Assembly: GCF_024972775.1 (NCBI RefSeq)
Contig: NZ_CP092282.1
Span: 1,426,001-1,490,000 of the forward strand
DNA from: Dehalobacter sp. DCM
GTDB lineage: Bacteria; Bacillota; Desulfitobacteriia; Desulfitobacteriales; Syntrophobotulaceae
DNA: 64,000 nt
Direction of reading: 5' to 3'
Shown here: one piece after another, positions 7,331 to 16,425 of the stretch
How the letters are laid out: each line of letters starts with the position of its first letter
How positions within the stretch are numbered: the stretch's first letter is position 1
Program-made: the position numbers and the translations under genes
Notes under the pieces: model-generated
What the model was told of the DNA's origin: nothing
The model's input: only the letters and a program-made list of their open reading frames with translations
Databases searched by the model: none

Positions 7331-7864
7331 ATGTGCAGGCAACTTACAGATTGGGAAAAAGCGATTGAATTTCACGGGCATGTCTGCCCCGGACTCGCCA
7401 TAGGCTACCGGGCGGCAGTCATCGCGAAGGAAAAAATGGATGTCCGCTTCTCGTCAGATGAGGAAATCGTCTGCGTCACCGAAAACGACGCGTGTGGGGT
7501 CGATGCGATTCAGGTATTGACCGGATGCAGTATCGGTAAAGGTAATTTAATTTACAGAGGGACCGGCAAAATGGCGTTTAGTTTTTTCAACCGGAAAGAC
7601 GGTGAAAGCTTGCGCCTGGTTTTGAAGTCATTTCAGGGAGAAATGACCCGGGAAGAGCGCAAGGATTATATTCTGAACGCTCCGGCGGAAGAGGTCTTTC
7701 ACGTTATGAAACCGCGTTATGAATTGCCCGAGACGGCTCGGCTGTTTACGTCTATTGTCTGTGAATCCTGCGGGGAAAGCGCTCCGGAGCATAAGATCAG
7801 GTTACAGGATGGGAAAAAAGTCTGTCTGGACTGTTTTAAAGATTACAGCAGAGGCTGGCAGTAA
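7331..7864 (+). CDS. FmdE-domain protein with C-terminal zinc ribbon (177 aa)
   Basis: The FmdE domain (PF02663) spans about residues 10-130: FHGHVCPGLAIGYRA (His/Cys ligands) and ENDACGVDAIQVLTGCSIGKGN. A treble-clef or ribbon follows (CESCGE...CLDCF, residues about 145-172). Name origin: subunit E of molybdenum formylmethanofuran dehydrogenase; stand-alone versions are metal-binding proteins next to metal transporters. ATG 7331 follows AAGGAGGAAG. Seventy-eight nt separate it from the methyltransferase and 20 from the permease, consistent with one operon. Confidence 0.85.
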   Translation: MCRQLTDWEKAIEFHGHVCPGLAIGYRAAVIAKEKMDVRFSSDEEIVCVTENDACGVDAIQVLTGCSIGKGNLIYRGTGKMAFSFFNRKDGESLRLVLKSFQGEMTREERKDYILNAPAEEVFHVMKPRYELPETARLFTSIVCESCGESAPEHKIRLQDGKKVCLDCFKDYSRGWQ

Positions 7865-7884
7865 AAAGGTAAGGAATATGGAAG

Positions 7885-8961
7885 ATGAAATTTAAAACGG
7901 CAGGTACCTTAGAGACAGATGGTTACCATAAATACACACGAAAGAAAAGAATCGTGATTCTGCTGCTGGCATTTTTAATTGTCTTTTTGTCCGTGGCTGC
8001 GGTCAATGCCGGTTCATTCAATCTCAATCCGTATCAAGTGATCCAATCGGTCTTTGGAAAAGGGAACGCGATTTCCGGTGTTGTCATCTGGCAGATCCGG
8101 ATGCCCAGAATTTTAGCGGCTGTCATTGCCGGCGCCGGATTGGCGGTGGCCGGTTGTGTGATGCAAAATAATTTGCGCAATCCGCTGGCCTCGCCGGACA
8201 CCCTGGGTATTTCCCACGCCGCGGCTTTCGGAGCGAATATTGCCATTATTGTTTTAGGAGCCGGCAGTATTTCCAGCACAAGTACGGATGCGGTGACCAT
8301 CAATAACCCGTATCTGGTAACGCTGTGTGCATTTGTTTGTTCCATGGCGGCAACACTGGTTATTTTGCTGTTGGCAAGAATTCGGGGGTTTTCCCCCGAA
8401 GCCATGATCCTGGCCGGGGTAGCACTGAACTCCCTGTTTATGGCCGGTACCATCTTGATCCAGTATTTTGCCAGTGATGTTCAGATCGCGGCGGCTGTCT
8501 TCTGGACCTTCGGGGACTTGGGAAGGGTTGCTTGGAGGGAAGTAGGAATACTGGCCTGCATTGTGATTCTTTCCTTCATATATTTCCTATTTAAAAGGTG
8601 GGATTATAACGCGCTGGACAGCGGCGAAGAAACCGCTAAGAGTCTGGGCGTCCGTGTGGAAAGAGTCCGGCAAGGAGGGATGTTCATTTCGGCGTTAATC
8701 GCGGCCGTTGCGGTCTCTTTCCTTGGTATTATCGGCTTTGTCGGACTGGTTGCTCCCCAGATTATGCGCAGGATCATCGGCGGGGATCACCGTTACCTGA
8801 TACCTGCTTCAGCGCTGATGGGATCTGCGCTGCTGCTTTTTTCTGATACCATCGCCAGGACCATGGTGGCGCCGGTGGTGCTTCCTGTCGGGGCTATCAC
8901 GTCCTTTTTCGGGGCGCCGCTCTTTTTATACTTGCTGGTAAGGGGGTATCAAAGACGATGA
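7885..8961 (+). CDS. FecCD/BtuC-type ABC importer permease (358 aa)
   Basis: Polytopic membrane protein with about ten hydrophobic helices and FecCD signatures: VAGCVMQNNLRNPLASPDTLG, the coupling-loop region LGIIGFVGLVAPQIMRR, and a DTIAR-type C-terminus. Type II importers of this family carry iron-siderophores, cobalamin, haem, molybdate or other metal chelates. It overlaps the ATPase gene by 4 nt (ATGA). With FmdE, methyltransferase and CobN nearby, a metal chelate or corrinoid is the likely cargo, but substrate cannot be read from sequence. Confidence 0.92.
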   Translation: MKFKTAGTLETDGYHKYTRKKRIVILLLAFLIVFLSVAAVNAGSFNLNPYQVIQSVFGKGNAISGVVIWQIRMPRILAAVIAGAGLAVAGCVMQNNLRNPLASPDTLGISHAAAFGANIAIIVLGAGSISSTSTDAVTINNPYLVTLCAFVCSMAATLVILLLARIRGFSPEAMILAGVALNSLFMAGTILIQYFASDVQIAAAVFWTFGDLGRVAWREVGILACIVILSFIYFLFKRWDYNALDSGEETAKSLGVRVERVRQGGMFISALIAAVAVSFLGIIGFVGLVAPQIMRRIIGGDHRYLIPASALMGSALLLFSDTIARTMVAPVVLPVGAITSFFGAPLFLYLLVRGYQRR

Positions 8962-9710
8962 TATTATCCGTTAAAGGATTGGCCTTTAACTATCCGAGCC
9001 GGAAGGTATTGCAGGATATCAATTTTTCGGTGGCCAAAGGGGATTTTTTGGCTATTCTGGGAGTGAACGGCGCGGGTAAATCCACGCTGCTGAAATGCCT
9101 GAATAACGTGCTGGGTCCCCATTCCGGCACCGTGTTGATCCGGGAAGAAGACACCGGCAAGCTTAGCCGGAGGGAGCTGGCCAAAAGAGTCGGTTATGTT
9201 GCCCAACGCCAAGAAGGGGTATGTACCACGGTTTTTGATGCGGTTCTGCTGGGAAGAAAGCCCTATATCCAATGGGAAGCTTCTCCAAACGATCTGGAAG
9301 TCACCCGCAAAGCTTTAAAATCGCTTGATCTGGAGGAATACGCTTTACGCTACTTGAATGAACTCAGCGGAGGAGAACAGCAAAAAGTTGTCATTGCCAG
9401 GGCCTTGGCGCAAGAACCGGAACTTCTTTTGCTGGACGAACCGACCAGCAGCCTGGATTTAAAAAATCAGCTGGAGGTCGCCAGAATTATCCGGAATGTT
9501 GTCCAAGACAAGCAGATGTGCGCGGTGGTTACGATGCATGACTTAAATCTGGCGATCCGGTATGCCAACAAGTTCCTATTGCTGAAAAACGGCGTCATTT
9601 TTGCTGCCGGCGGTCTTGAAGTGATGACGCCTAAAAATATTGAAAGTGTTTATGCTGTACCGGTTACAATTAAAGAAATTGAGGATATCCCGGTTGTGGT
9701 CCCGGTATAA
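8958..9710 (+). CDS. FecE/BtuD-type ABC importer ATPase (250 aa)
   Basis: Complete ABC ATPase: Walker [11 protein letters not shown]-loop YVAQRQ, signature LSGGEQQKV, Walker B LLLLDEP, and switch His in VTMHDLN. It overlaps the permease stop by ATGA, indicating translational coupling. It energises the importer with the permease upstream and the lipoprotein downstream. Confidence 0.93.
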   Translation: MILSVKGLAFNYPSRKVLQDINFSVAKGDFLAILGVNGAGKSTLLKCLNNVLGPHSGTVLIREEDTGKLSRRELAKRVGYVAQRQEGVCTTVFDAVLLGRKPYIQWEASPNDLEVTRKALKSLDLEEYALRYLNELSGGEQQKVVIARALAQEPELLLLDEPTSSLDLKNQLEVARIIRNVVQDKQMCAVVTMHDLNLAIRYANKFLLLKNGVIFAAGGLEVMTPKNIESVYAVPVTIKEIEDIPVVVPV

Positions 9711-9770
9711 ATAGACAAATGAAGATAATGTTGCAACATTATATATCAATAATTGACGATGGAGGTAAAT

Positions 9771-10892
9771 ATGAAAAGAAGGATTTTCTCGAAAAGACAA
9801 TTAATTGCCTTGGTACTGGCGGCCCTGTTCTGTCTGACCTTTGTGTTCAGCGGTTGTTCCGCCCAATCATCCCAGAATGCTTCCGAGAAGTTCACCGTGA
9901 CGGATATGCTGGGAAGACAAGTGGAAATCAACGGAACAGCCAAAAAAGTGGTTGCTATCGGTCCAGGGGCCCTAAGACTTTGCTGCTATTTCAAGAATAT
10001 AGAGATTTTTGCAGGAATTGAACAAATGGAAATTGATAGCCCGACAGGCAGGCCCTATCTTTATGCCAACCCATCGCTTGCCGATCTTCCGGTTATTGGG
10101 CCGGGAGGACCTAATAACGCTCCGAATCCGGAACAAATCCTGGCCGTGAAACCGGATGTTATCTTTACAACCTATGCAGCGGATCAAGCTACTGTAGACA
10201 ATTTACAGTCCAAAACCGGGATTCCGGTTGTGGCGTTAAGTTATGGTAAAACAGCGACGTTCGATTCCCAGTTGGATGCTTCCCTGACGCTTATCGGCAA
10301 AACCATCGGCATGGAGCAAAGGGCGGAGGAATTAATCGGTCTGATGGCGCAATATAAGACGGACCTGGATACCCGAACGAAAGATGTGGCTGACGATCAG
10401 AAACCGTCCGCTTATGTCGGCGGTTTGGGGATGAAAGGTGTCCACGGCATCGAGAGCACCCAGGGTAATTATTCACTTTTTAATGTCGTTCATGCTAACA
10501 ATGTGGTTGATGAAACAGGAAAAACAGGTTCACTGATGATTGACAAGGAAAAATTAATCAGCTGGAACCCGGATAAGATATTTCTTGATGGGGCCGGATA
10601 TCCTTCCGTTCTGGAAGACTATAAGAAAAACCCGCAATACTATCAAAGTTTGTCTGCAGTAAAGAACGGGGAACTGTATGCCATGCTTCCGTATAATTAT
10701 TATTCCACGAATATCGATACATCAATCGCTGATGCTTATTATATCGGTAAGATACTCTATCCAGAGCAGTTTAATGATGTTGATCCGGAGAAAAAAGCGG
10801 ATGAAATCTATCAGGCTCTGTTAGGCAAAGATATTTACGCCCAGATGGCCAAGGATTTTGGCGGATACAGGAAGGTCGAACTAACGAAATAA
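9771..10892 (+). CDS. FecB/BtuF-type substrate-binding lipoprotein (373 aa)
   Basis: Lys/Arg-rich start, hydrophobic stretch and lipobox FSGC near residue 28 mark a lipoprotein. The mature part is a type III periplasmic-binding fold: FTVTDMLGRQVEING, KKVVAIGPGALRLCCYF, NPEQILAVKPDVIFTTY. ATG 9771 is chosen since GGAGGT lies 5 nt upstream; an in-frame ATG 18 nt earlier lacks a site. It ends the operon, with a terminator at 10918. The Cys-Cys pair near residue 68 is unusual and might contact cargo (speculation). Confidence 0.9.
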   Translation: MKRRIFSKRQLIALVLAALFCLTFVFSGCSAQSSQNASEKFTVTDMLGRQVEINGTAKKVVAIGPGALRLCCYFKNIEIFAGIEQMEIDSPTGRPYLYANPSLADLPVIGPGGPNNAPNPEQILAVKPDVIFTTYAADQATVDNLQSKTGIPVVALSYGKTATFDSQLDASLTLIGKTIGMEQRAEELIGLMAQYKTDLDTRTKDVADDQKPSAYVGGLGMKGVHGIESTQGNYSLFNVVHANNVVDETGKTGSLMIDKEKLISWNPDKIFLDGAGYPSVLEDYKKNPQYYQSLSAVKNGELYAMLPYNYYSTNIDTSIADAYYIGKILYPEQFNDVDPEKKADEIYQALLGKDIYAQMAKDFGGYRKVELTK

Positions 10893-10917
10893 TAGAATAT
10901 CTTTAACCAAGAAGGAA

Positions 10918-10957
10918 TACCCATCAGGTTGAAAAAGTCACCTGATGGGTTATTTCA
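10918..10957 (+). terminator. Terminator after the ABC importer operon
   Basis: TACCCATCAGGT and ACCTGATGGGTTA form a 10-12-bp stem with a 10-nt loop, followed by TTATTTC. It separates the importer operon from the convergent ablB gene and could serve both strands. Confidence 0.75.
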
Positions 10958-11010
10958 AATAGTGATCACTAACTTACACAGCCGATGCCAGCAAGAGTAT
11001 ATTCTTGAGT

Positions 11011-11838
11011 TTATATTCTTGCCCACAAATTCATGTCTTCATAGGCACCGCCTATATGGCAATTATTAATCAGACGGCCTTGACAGCGATAGCCAAGCTT
11101 GTGAAATACCCGGTTCATACCGTAGGATTGCGCACGTGCCAATGTGTAGAACAGCAAAGGACTTTGGATTTTGTTCTTAATTGCGTTTTCAAGAATCTCT
11201 AACAAACGCAGGGTCAGCGAAAGACCCCGATAGTTTTCTAGTGTTGCACAGTCCGTCATCTCACAGCGTCTTAGCCGCAGATCAGGATAAGCGGCTGCAA
11301 CAGCAACAAGCTTGCCATCATCGATTGCACCGGCAAACAGGTCACCTTTTTGAAATAACGTGTGTATATAATCCGTATCTTCTACAGGCGTAGGATAACT
11401 GGCAAACGTCTGGGTCAGTAAAGCGGATATTGGGGAAACAAAGGATTCATCCAAAAGGAGAAGATTCATCCCGGCAGGCAAAGGCGTGAGTGGCTGGATA
11501 GGATCCTTTCGAACGGAATACAACAGTTTGTCTTCTTCAGCAAAATTGTTGGAATAGGAACGTGATTGGCTCACATAATAGGCCAGGCTGACTGAGAAAT
11601 TTTCTTCGTTGTTCTGAACGAGACTGCCTTCAATTTGAAAGCCCTGCTGCAAATATATAGGAACATCGGCCGGTAAAGCCCAGACCCATATTTTCTCCAA
11701 ATCATTGGTAAAGGCTGTCTGGATTAGCTTTTGACTCAGGGCCGGAATGGCTTTTTCAGCATATCCGTCCAGGACGAGGCGTTTATTTCGCCTATCAATG
11801 AAGGGATTGGTGCTTCGAATACTATTTGATGTGAGCAT
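11011..11838 (-). CDS. ablB: Putative beta-lysine N-acetyltransferase (275 aa)
   Basis: GNAT-type acetyltransferase of the AblB family: the C-terminal half carries the acetyl-CoA-binding region ([30 protein letters not shown]...) and ends in a helix-strand unit ([20 protein letters not shown]). Its start overlaps the end of ablA by 17 nt. Known pathway: lysine 2,3-aminomutase makes beta-lysine, which AblB acetylates to N-epsilon-acetyl-beta-lysine, a compatible solute of methanogens and some bacteria. The pairing makes the assignment secure. Confidence 0.9.
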   Translation of the reverse strand: MLTSNSIRSTNPFIDRRNKRLVLDGYAEKAIPALSQKLIQTAFTNDLEKIWVWALPADVPIYLQQGFQIEGSLVQNNEENFSVSLAYYVSQSRSYSNNFAEEDKLLYSVRKDPIQPLTPLPAGMNLLLLDESFVSPISALLTQTFASYPTPVEDTDYIHTLFQKGDLFAGAIDDGKLVAVAAAYPDLRLRRCEMTDCATLENYRGLSLTLRLLEILENAIKNKIQSPLLFYTLARAQSYGMNRVFHKLGYRCQGRLINNCHIGGAYEDMNLWARI

Positions 11839-13114
11839 GGATCTTACCTCGATACGCTGTATTATTTTTTTCTCTTCTCTCCATGCGCATATTTTCCTGA
11901 GGGGTCAGACTGATTTTTTGACCTCTCAGCAATTTGCCCAGACCTATTTGGCGGGATTTTGACGCGAGACAGGGATCAGAGCATGTTTTACAGCGGTTTG
12001 TTTTATTCTCGGGCTCATCGTAAACGCAGATCACGCCCTCATAGTTGCGCAGGATTATTTTTTCACTGGACTGAGACAATAAATAGTTGGGTTGCAGAGG
12101 AATTTTGCCGCCGCCGCCCGGCGCATCCACAACAAACGTTGGTACGGCAAAGCCGGAGGTATGTCCTCGGAGCATCTCGATTATCTCTAATCCCACACTG
12201 ACGGGAGTACGAAAATGCTCGATACCCGTGGATAAGTCGCATTGGTATAGATAGTAGGGTCTAACCCTGCATTTTACCAGCTCATGAACCAGTTTTTTCA
12301 TGATTGTCGGACAATCGTTAATTCCTTTCAGCAGCACCGACTGGTTGCCAAGCGGAATACCGGCGTTGGCTATTTTGCTTAACGCAGTACGGGCTTCCAT
12401 TGTTAACTCCACCGGATGATTAAAATGGGTATTAATCCATACCGGGTGATGCTTTTTAAGCATCGTCAGGAATGAATCTGTAATCCGCATCGGAAGGACC
12501 ACCGGTGTTCGTGTGCCGATACGGATAATTTCAACATGAGGAATTGCGCGCAAACTGGTTAATATGAAATCCAAACGTTCATCCGAGAGAGTCAAAGGAT
12601 CGCCGCCGGATATCAGGACATCGCGAATCTGACGATTAGAGCGGATATATTCTAAGGCAAGCTTAAACTGATTCAACGGCAAAGCGTGATCACTCTGGCC
12701 AGCCATTCTCCTTCGAGTGCAATGCCGGCAATACATAGCGCATTGATCGGTTACCAGGAGCAGAACACGGTCCGGATAACGGTGGGTCAAACCGGGTACA
12801 GGGCTGTCTGCTTCTTCGTGCAGCGGGTCGATAAGATCACAGGTGCATGTGTTAAGTTCTTGGATTGAGGGAATAGCCTGCTTGCGGATTGGGTCTTCGG
12901 AATCATTGGGATTAATCAGCGAAAGGTAGTAGGGCGTTATCGCCATGCGGAAATTTTTCAGGCACCGCGCGATATTTTCAGCCTCCCCGGATGAAAGGGA
13001 AAACGCATTGAGCAGATCTTCCTGGGTTGTGATGCGATTGGCCATTTGCCAGTGCCAATCATACCAGTCGTCATTGCTTACTTGCGGGAATAACGTTTCT
13101 CGCTGTCTGTTCAT
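11822..13114 (-). CDS. ablA: Lysine 2,3-aminomutase (430 aa)
   Basis: Radical SAM enzyme with C125xxxC129xxC132 (CAMYCRHC) that converts L-lysine to L-beta-lysine using SAM, PLP and a 4Fe-4S cluster. The PLP-lysine region [13 protein letters not shown] and C-terminal Cys group (CKTCSDPC) are present. Start is ATG 13114: a perfect AAAGGAGG lies 8 nt upstream, whereas the longest open frame would begin 26 codons earlier at a TTG without a site. Promoter at 13220-13248 on this strand. It forms the osmolyte operon with ablB. Confidence 0.94.
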   Translation of the reverse strand: MNRQRETLFPQVSNDDWYDWHWQMANRITTQEDLLNAFSLSSGEAENIARCLKNFRMAITPYYLSLINPNDSEDPIRKQAIPSIQELNTCTCDLIDPLHEEADSPVPGLTHRYPDRVLLLVTDQCAMYCRHCTRRRMAGQSDHALPLNQFKLALEYIRSNRQIRDVLISGGDPLTLSDERLDFILTSLRAIPHVEIIRIGTRTPVVLPMRITDSFLTMLKKHHPVWINTHFNHPVELTMEARTALSKIANAGIPLGNQSVLLKGINDCPTIMKKLVHELVKCRVRPYYLYQCDLSTGIEHFRTPVSVGLEIIEMLRGHTSGFAVPTFVVDAPGGGGKIPLQPNYLLSQSSEKIILRNYEGVICVYDEPENKTNRCKTCSDPCLASKSRQIGLGKLLRGQKISLTPQENMRMERREKNNTAYRGKIHAHIK

Positions 13115-13219
13115 TTCTTCTACCTCCTTTACTATGGAAGAAATTATTTTGCGCACGATTATTTTAGTCATTTCATATTTTTTTTTTGACAAAATATAAA
13201 TGCTACAACTTTGATTTAT

Positions 13220-13248
13220 ATAATAAGTTGTCAGGTATTATATGTCAA
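13220..13248 (-). promoter_or_regulatory. Sigma-A promoter for ablAB
   Basis: On the minus strand TTGACA (13248-13243), a 17-nt spacer and TATTAT (13225-13220) give a near-consensus promoter about 105 nt before the ablA start. Confidence 0.75.
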
Positions 13249-13275
13249 CCCATGTATTAAAAAAATATATATACC

Positions 13276-13304
13276 TTGACATATATATATAAATTTAATA
13301 TATT
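13276..13304 (+). promoter_or_regulatory. Sigma-A promoter for the GGDEF gene
   Basis: TTGACA (13276-13281), 17-nt AT-rich spacer, TATATT (13299-13304), 26 nt before the GGDEF start. Its -35 lies only 28 nt from that of the divergent ablAB promoter, so one bound protein could affect both. Confidence 0.75.
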
Positions 13305-13329
13305 TATTCACTAAGGAGAGGTTTTAAAT

Positions 13330-13950
13330 ATGGTAAGCAGATTAACAACAAAGGAAGACCTTATAAAAAAAGTAAACGAAATGATAAGCGACAGAGAAGG
13401 ACCTTTCAGTATCGTCACGGCGGATATTGACAATTTAGCCAGTATCAATCATTCCCTTGGCCGAAAAATCGGTGATGAAATCATTGATAAATTAATCACC
13501 ATTTTGACGAATAATCTCGCTGAAGCTGATTTAATCACACGGCAGGGTGATGAATTTATGATTCTGCTTGTTGGAAAAGGCGCTGAACGGAGCCTGATGG
13601 AAATGGAGGAAATACGGAGTTATCTATCGGACAACACGTTTAATTTCTCCGATGGTGAAAAGTCGGAAGATATCTATGTCACGGTCAGTTTTGGCATTGC
13701 TTCCTGGCCAAGAGATGCCAAAAATGGGATCGAACTATTTCGAGTGGCGGACAGTGCGTTATTCAGGGCCAAAAAACTCGGAAAGAATAAAGTATGTCTT
13801 TCCGAAGTTGAAAGTATGGTGCTTAAATCCAGTTATTTTACCAAGACCCAAATTGATCGTCTTTCAGAAATGGCAAAAGAGATGGAAAAGACTGAGGCCT
13901 TTTTATTACGGGAAGCTTTGGATGATCTATTCAAAAAATACAGCAAATGA
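13330..13950 (+). CDS. GGDEF-domain protein with C-terminal ribbon-helix-helix-like segment (206 aa)
   Basis: Residues about 1-160 form a diguanylate-cyclase-type domain (ADIDNLASINHSLG, VTVSFGIASWP, ALFRAKKLGKNKV). The signature is R71-Q-G-D-E-F, that is QGDEF in place of GGDEF, so cyclase activity is doubtful. Residues about 167-206 (YFTKTQIDRLSEMAKEM, then LLREALDDLFKKY) look like a CopG/MetJ-type ribbon-helix-helix DNA-binding unit. No sensor or membrane segment. Start has AAGGAGAGG. Divergent from ablAB with back-to-back promoters, so a local regulator of osmolyte synthesis is plausible but inferred. Confidence 0.8.
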   Translation: MVSRLTTKEDLIKKVNEMISDREGPFSIVTADIDNLASINHSLGRKIGDEIIDKLITILTNNLAEADLITRQGDEFMILLVGKGAERSLMEMEEIRSYLSDNTFNFSDGEKSEDIYVTVSFGIASWPRDAKNGIELFRVADSALFRAKKLGKNKVCLSEVESMVLKSSYFTKTQIDRLSEMAKEMEKTEAFLLREALDDLFKKYSK

Positions 13951-14058
13951 TAGTAATTCATTCTCTCACATGTTCGATTACTGTTAGATCCTTAGACGCG
14001 CTTGCCCATTGTGAAGCGAGGTGATGGACTAAAAACGGATGACTATAAATGAATATTG

Positions 14059-14190
14059 GAATACGCTGAATCCAAATGGAACGGGAAACCCAACACGTGG
14101 GGTGAATCCGGAGCTGCTGCTCTGGTAGGGTTAATTCTTTCGACCCGAATCCGTCAGCTAATCTCGTAAGCGTTGGAAGAGAAGGTGATA
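14059..14190 (+). promoter_or_regulatory. c-di-AMP riboswitch (ydaO/yuaA class)
   Basis: The conserved ydaO blocks appear in order: ACGCTGAATCC (14063 on), GGAACGGGAAACCCAAC, GGGGTGAATCC, GTAGGG, CGACCCGAATCCGTCAGCTAA and CTCGTAAGCGT. Basal stem P1 is ACGCT (14063-14067) with AGCGT (14169-14173). Known behaviour: c-di-AMP binding favours termination of osmolyte and potassium uptake genes. It precedes an opuA-type betaine importer and a terminator, which matches that logic. Confidence 0.92.
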
Positions 14191-14245
14191 AAATCAAGCT
14201 TTATCGGACCTTTATTAAGGTTATATTTTTTTTGTATTTTACTAG

Positions 14246-14276
14246 CACTACAGAACTTCTCTGTGGTGTATTTTAT
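14246..14276 (+). terminator. Riboswitch-controlled terminator before opuA
   Basis: CACTACAGA (14246-14254) pairs with TCTGTGGTG (14260-14268) around a 5-nt loop, followed by TATTTTATT. It lies between the c-di-AMP aptamer and the start codon at 14297, the place of the expression platform. A second short hairpin (ACCTT/AAGGT near 14208-14223 followed by a T-run) may be an alternative. Confidence 0.75.
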
Positions 14277-14296
14277 TGTCTTAGGATGGTGGTAAT

Positions 14297-15508
14297 ATGA
14301 ATCAAACCTTAGAGAAAATTGTAGTGACTGATTTAATCAAAATATTTGATTCCCGCCCTCAGAAGGCACTGGACTTACTGGCACAAGGAAAAAGCAAAGT
14401 CGATATTCTTCAGGCAACCGGACAGACCGTTGGCATCAATAAAGTCAGTTTTGCGGTCAGGCGGGGTGAAATCTTTGTCGTCATGGGACTTTCCGGCAGC
14501 GGGAAATCAACGATTCTGCGCTGTCTGAATAGGCTGATTGAGCCAAGTTTCGGTTCCATTGTTATTGACGGTATTGAGATCACGAAGTTGAAAGAGAAGG
14601 ATTTACGAAAGATTCGCCAGGAAAAGATGGCCATGGTCTTTCAGCAGTTTGCGTTAATTCCCCACCGTACGGTTCTTCAAAACACGGTGTATGGATTGGA
14701 AGTTCAGGGGGTTGCCAAAAAGGACAGGGAAGTTAAAGCGCATAAGATGCTGGAGCTGGTCGGTCTCAAAGGCTGGGAAAACAAATATCCGGATCAGCTC
14801 AGCGGCGGGATGAAGCAACGGGTCGGACTCGCCAGAGCGTTAACCAACGATGCCGATATTTTGCTTATGGATGAGGCTTTCAGTGCACTTGATCCGTTGA
14901 TCAGAGAAGAAATGCAGGACGAACTGTTAAGTCTCCAACAAAAAATGAGCAAGACCATTGTGTTTATTACCCATGATTTAAATGAAGCGCTCAAGCTTGG
15001 CGATCGTATTGCGTTTCTCAGAGACGGTGCTTTAGTACAGGTCGGTACTCCGGAAGAAATTATTACCAATCCCGCCGACGATTATGTGGCTAAGTTTGTG
15101 CGTGGCGTGGACCGGAGTAGGATCTTGACGGCCGGGGATGTGATGAAGAAGCCCCAGCCGTTGATCACTTTGCGTGACGGACCCGGAGTTGCGCTGAGGA
15201 TTATGAAGGAGCATGGGCTGTCCAGCGTCTTTGTCGTGGATAAGGAAAAGAATTATCAGGGACTGATTACCGTCGATATGGCGGTTGACGCCCGTAATGA
15301 CGGGAAATCCAGTTTGAATGATATCGAACTTGCCCAGGGGCCGGTGGTTTACGAAAATACCCCTGTCCAGGATACGCTGGGTATTATTGCCGAGAGTAAG
15401 TTGCCGATGGCCGTGGTGAGCGAGGAAAAGAAATTAATTGGCATCATCGTGCGGGGATCCGTCCTTGCGGCGCTTGCCGCTCAGAAGCGGGGTGAAGACA
15501 ATGACTAA
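14297..15508 (+). CDS. opuAA: Glycine betaine/osmolyte ABC importer ATPase with CBS pair (403 aa)
   Basis: ProV/OpuAA family: Walker A GLSGSGKST, signature LSGGMKQRVGLARAL, Walker B ILLMDEA, switch His FITHDLNEAL; residues about 280-395 hold two CBS domains (AGDVMKKPQPLITL..., PVVYENTPVQDTLGII...). In OpuA systems the CBS pair senses ionic strength or c-di-AMP. It is the first gene of the opuA operon, 107 nt after the riboswitch core, and overlaps the permease gene by 8 nt. Confidence 0.93.
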   Translation: MNQTLEKIVVTDLIKIFDSRPQKALDLLAQGKSKVDILQATGQTVGINKVSFAVRRGEIFVVMGLSGSGKSTILRCLNRLIEPSFGSIVIDGIEITKLKEKDLRKIRQEKMAMVFQQFALIPHRTVLQNTVYGLEVQGVAKKDREVKAHKMLELVGLKGWENKYPDQLSGGMKQRVGLARALTNDADILLMDEAFSALDPLIREEMQDELLSLQQKMSKTIVFITHDLNEALKLGDRIAFLRDGALVQVGTPEEIITNPADDYVAKFVRGVDRSRILTAGDVMKKPQPLITLRDGPGVALRIMKEHGLSSVFVVDKEKNYQGLITVDMAVDARNDGKSSLNDIELAQGPVVYENTPVQDTLGIIAESKLPMAVVSEEKKLIGIIVRGSVLAALAAQKRGEDND

Positions 15509-16349
15509 GTTCCCTTTGGCAAAACTAATTGACCAGGGTGTTGCCTGGCTGCAAACCAATTTCGGAAACAGTCTGGACGTTTTTTCCGACGCTTTCAGCC
15601 GGACTGTCCGTGAGTTTGGAAATGGGCTGGCGGCGATTCCTTGGTGGGTAATTATTTTGATCTTTGCTGTCTTGGCTTGGCGGGCCAACGGTTGGAAACT
15701 GGCTCTTGGAACAGTTATCGGGCTGCTGTTCATTTATAATCTGAAGCTATGGCCGTCATTTCTGGATACCCTGATTTTAGTCATCATTTCGGCGATTGTA
15801 TCGATTGTCATCGGTTTACCGCTGGGGATTCTGGCGGGAAGAAACGACGGATTCCATCGGGTGCTTACCCCTGTATTGGACGTGATGCAGACAATGCCTT
15901 CGTTCGTCTATCTCATTCCGGCTTTGCTCTTTTTTGGCATAGGAAAGGTGCCGGCAGTGTTCGCCACCGTTATATTTGCCATGCCGCCGGCTATCCGACT
16001 CACCGATCTGGGTATCCGCCAGGTCCCACAGGATTTAGTAGAGGTTGGTGAGGCTTTCGGGTCAAACCCAAGGCAGCTTCTCTGGAAAATTCAGCTTCCG
16101 GTTGCATTACCGACCATTATGGCCGGTATCAATCAGACAATGATGCTATCCTTATCCATGGTGGTGATTGCCGCGATGATCGGTGCCGGCGGACTTGGCG
16201 CAGGCGTGCTGGAAGCAATAGGACAGCTTAAGATCGGGATGGGATTTGAATATGGCGTTGCCGTCGTGATCATGGCGATTATTTTGGACAGACTTTCTCA
16301 AGGAATCGGTCGTTCGGTAAGAACGACGGATCAGAAAAAGGAATCATGA
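15501..16349 (+). CDS. opuAB: Glycine betaine/osmolyte ABC importer permease (282 aa)
   Basis: ProW/OpuAB-type permease with an amphipathic N-terminal part and about six membrane helices. The coupling loop (GEAFGSNPRQLLWKIQLPVALPTIMAGINQT) is typical of binding-protein-dependent permeases. Start ATG 15501 has GGGGTGAAG upstream and overlaps the ATPase stop; an upstream in-frame ATG lies deep in opuAA and is rejected. No fused binding domain; the lipoprotein is separate. Confidence 0.92.
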   Translation: MTKFPLAKLIDQGVAWLQTNFGNSLDVFSDAFSRTVREFGNGLAAIPWWVIILIFAVLAWRANGWKLALGTVIGLLFIYNLKLWPSFLDTLILVIISAIVSIVIGLPLGILAGRNDGFHRVLTPVLDVMQTMPSFVYLIPALLFFGIGKVPAVFATVIFAMPPAIRLTDLGIRQVPQDLVEVGEAFGSNPRQLLWKIQLPVALPTIMAGINQTMMLSLSMVVIAAMIGAGGLGAGVLEAIGQLKIGMGFEYGVAVVIMAIILDRLSQGIGRSVRTTDQKKES

Positions 16350-16425
16350 CAATCATCATGATCATGAGACAGAGAAAGACTGTCCGGATAATAATAAATA
16401 AAGAAAGAACATGGAGGAAAATGGT

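Noticed and set aside
10985-11022. Hairpin GCAAGAGTAT / ATATTCTTGC overlapping the ablB stop as its terminator
   Set aside because: No T-run follows on the minus strand; the bidirectional hairpin at 10918 is the better terminator.
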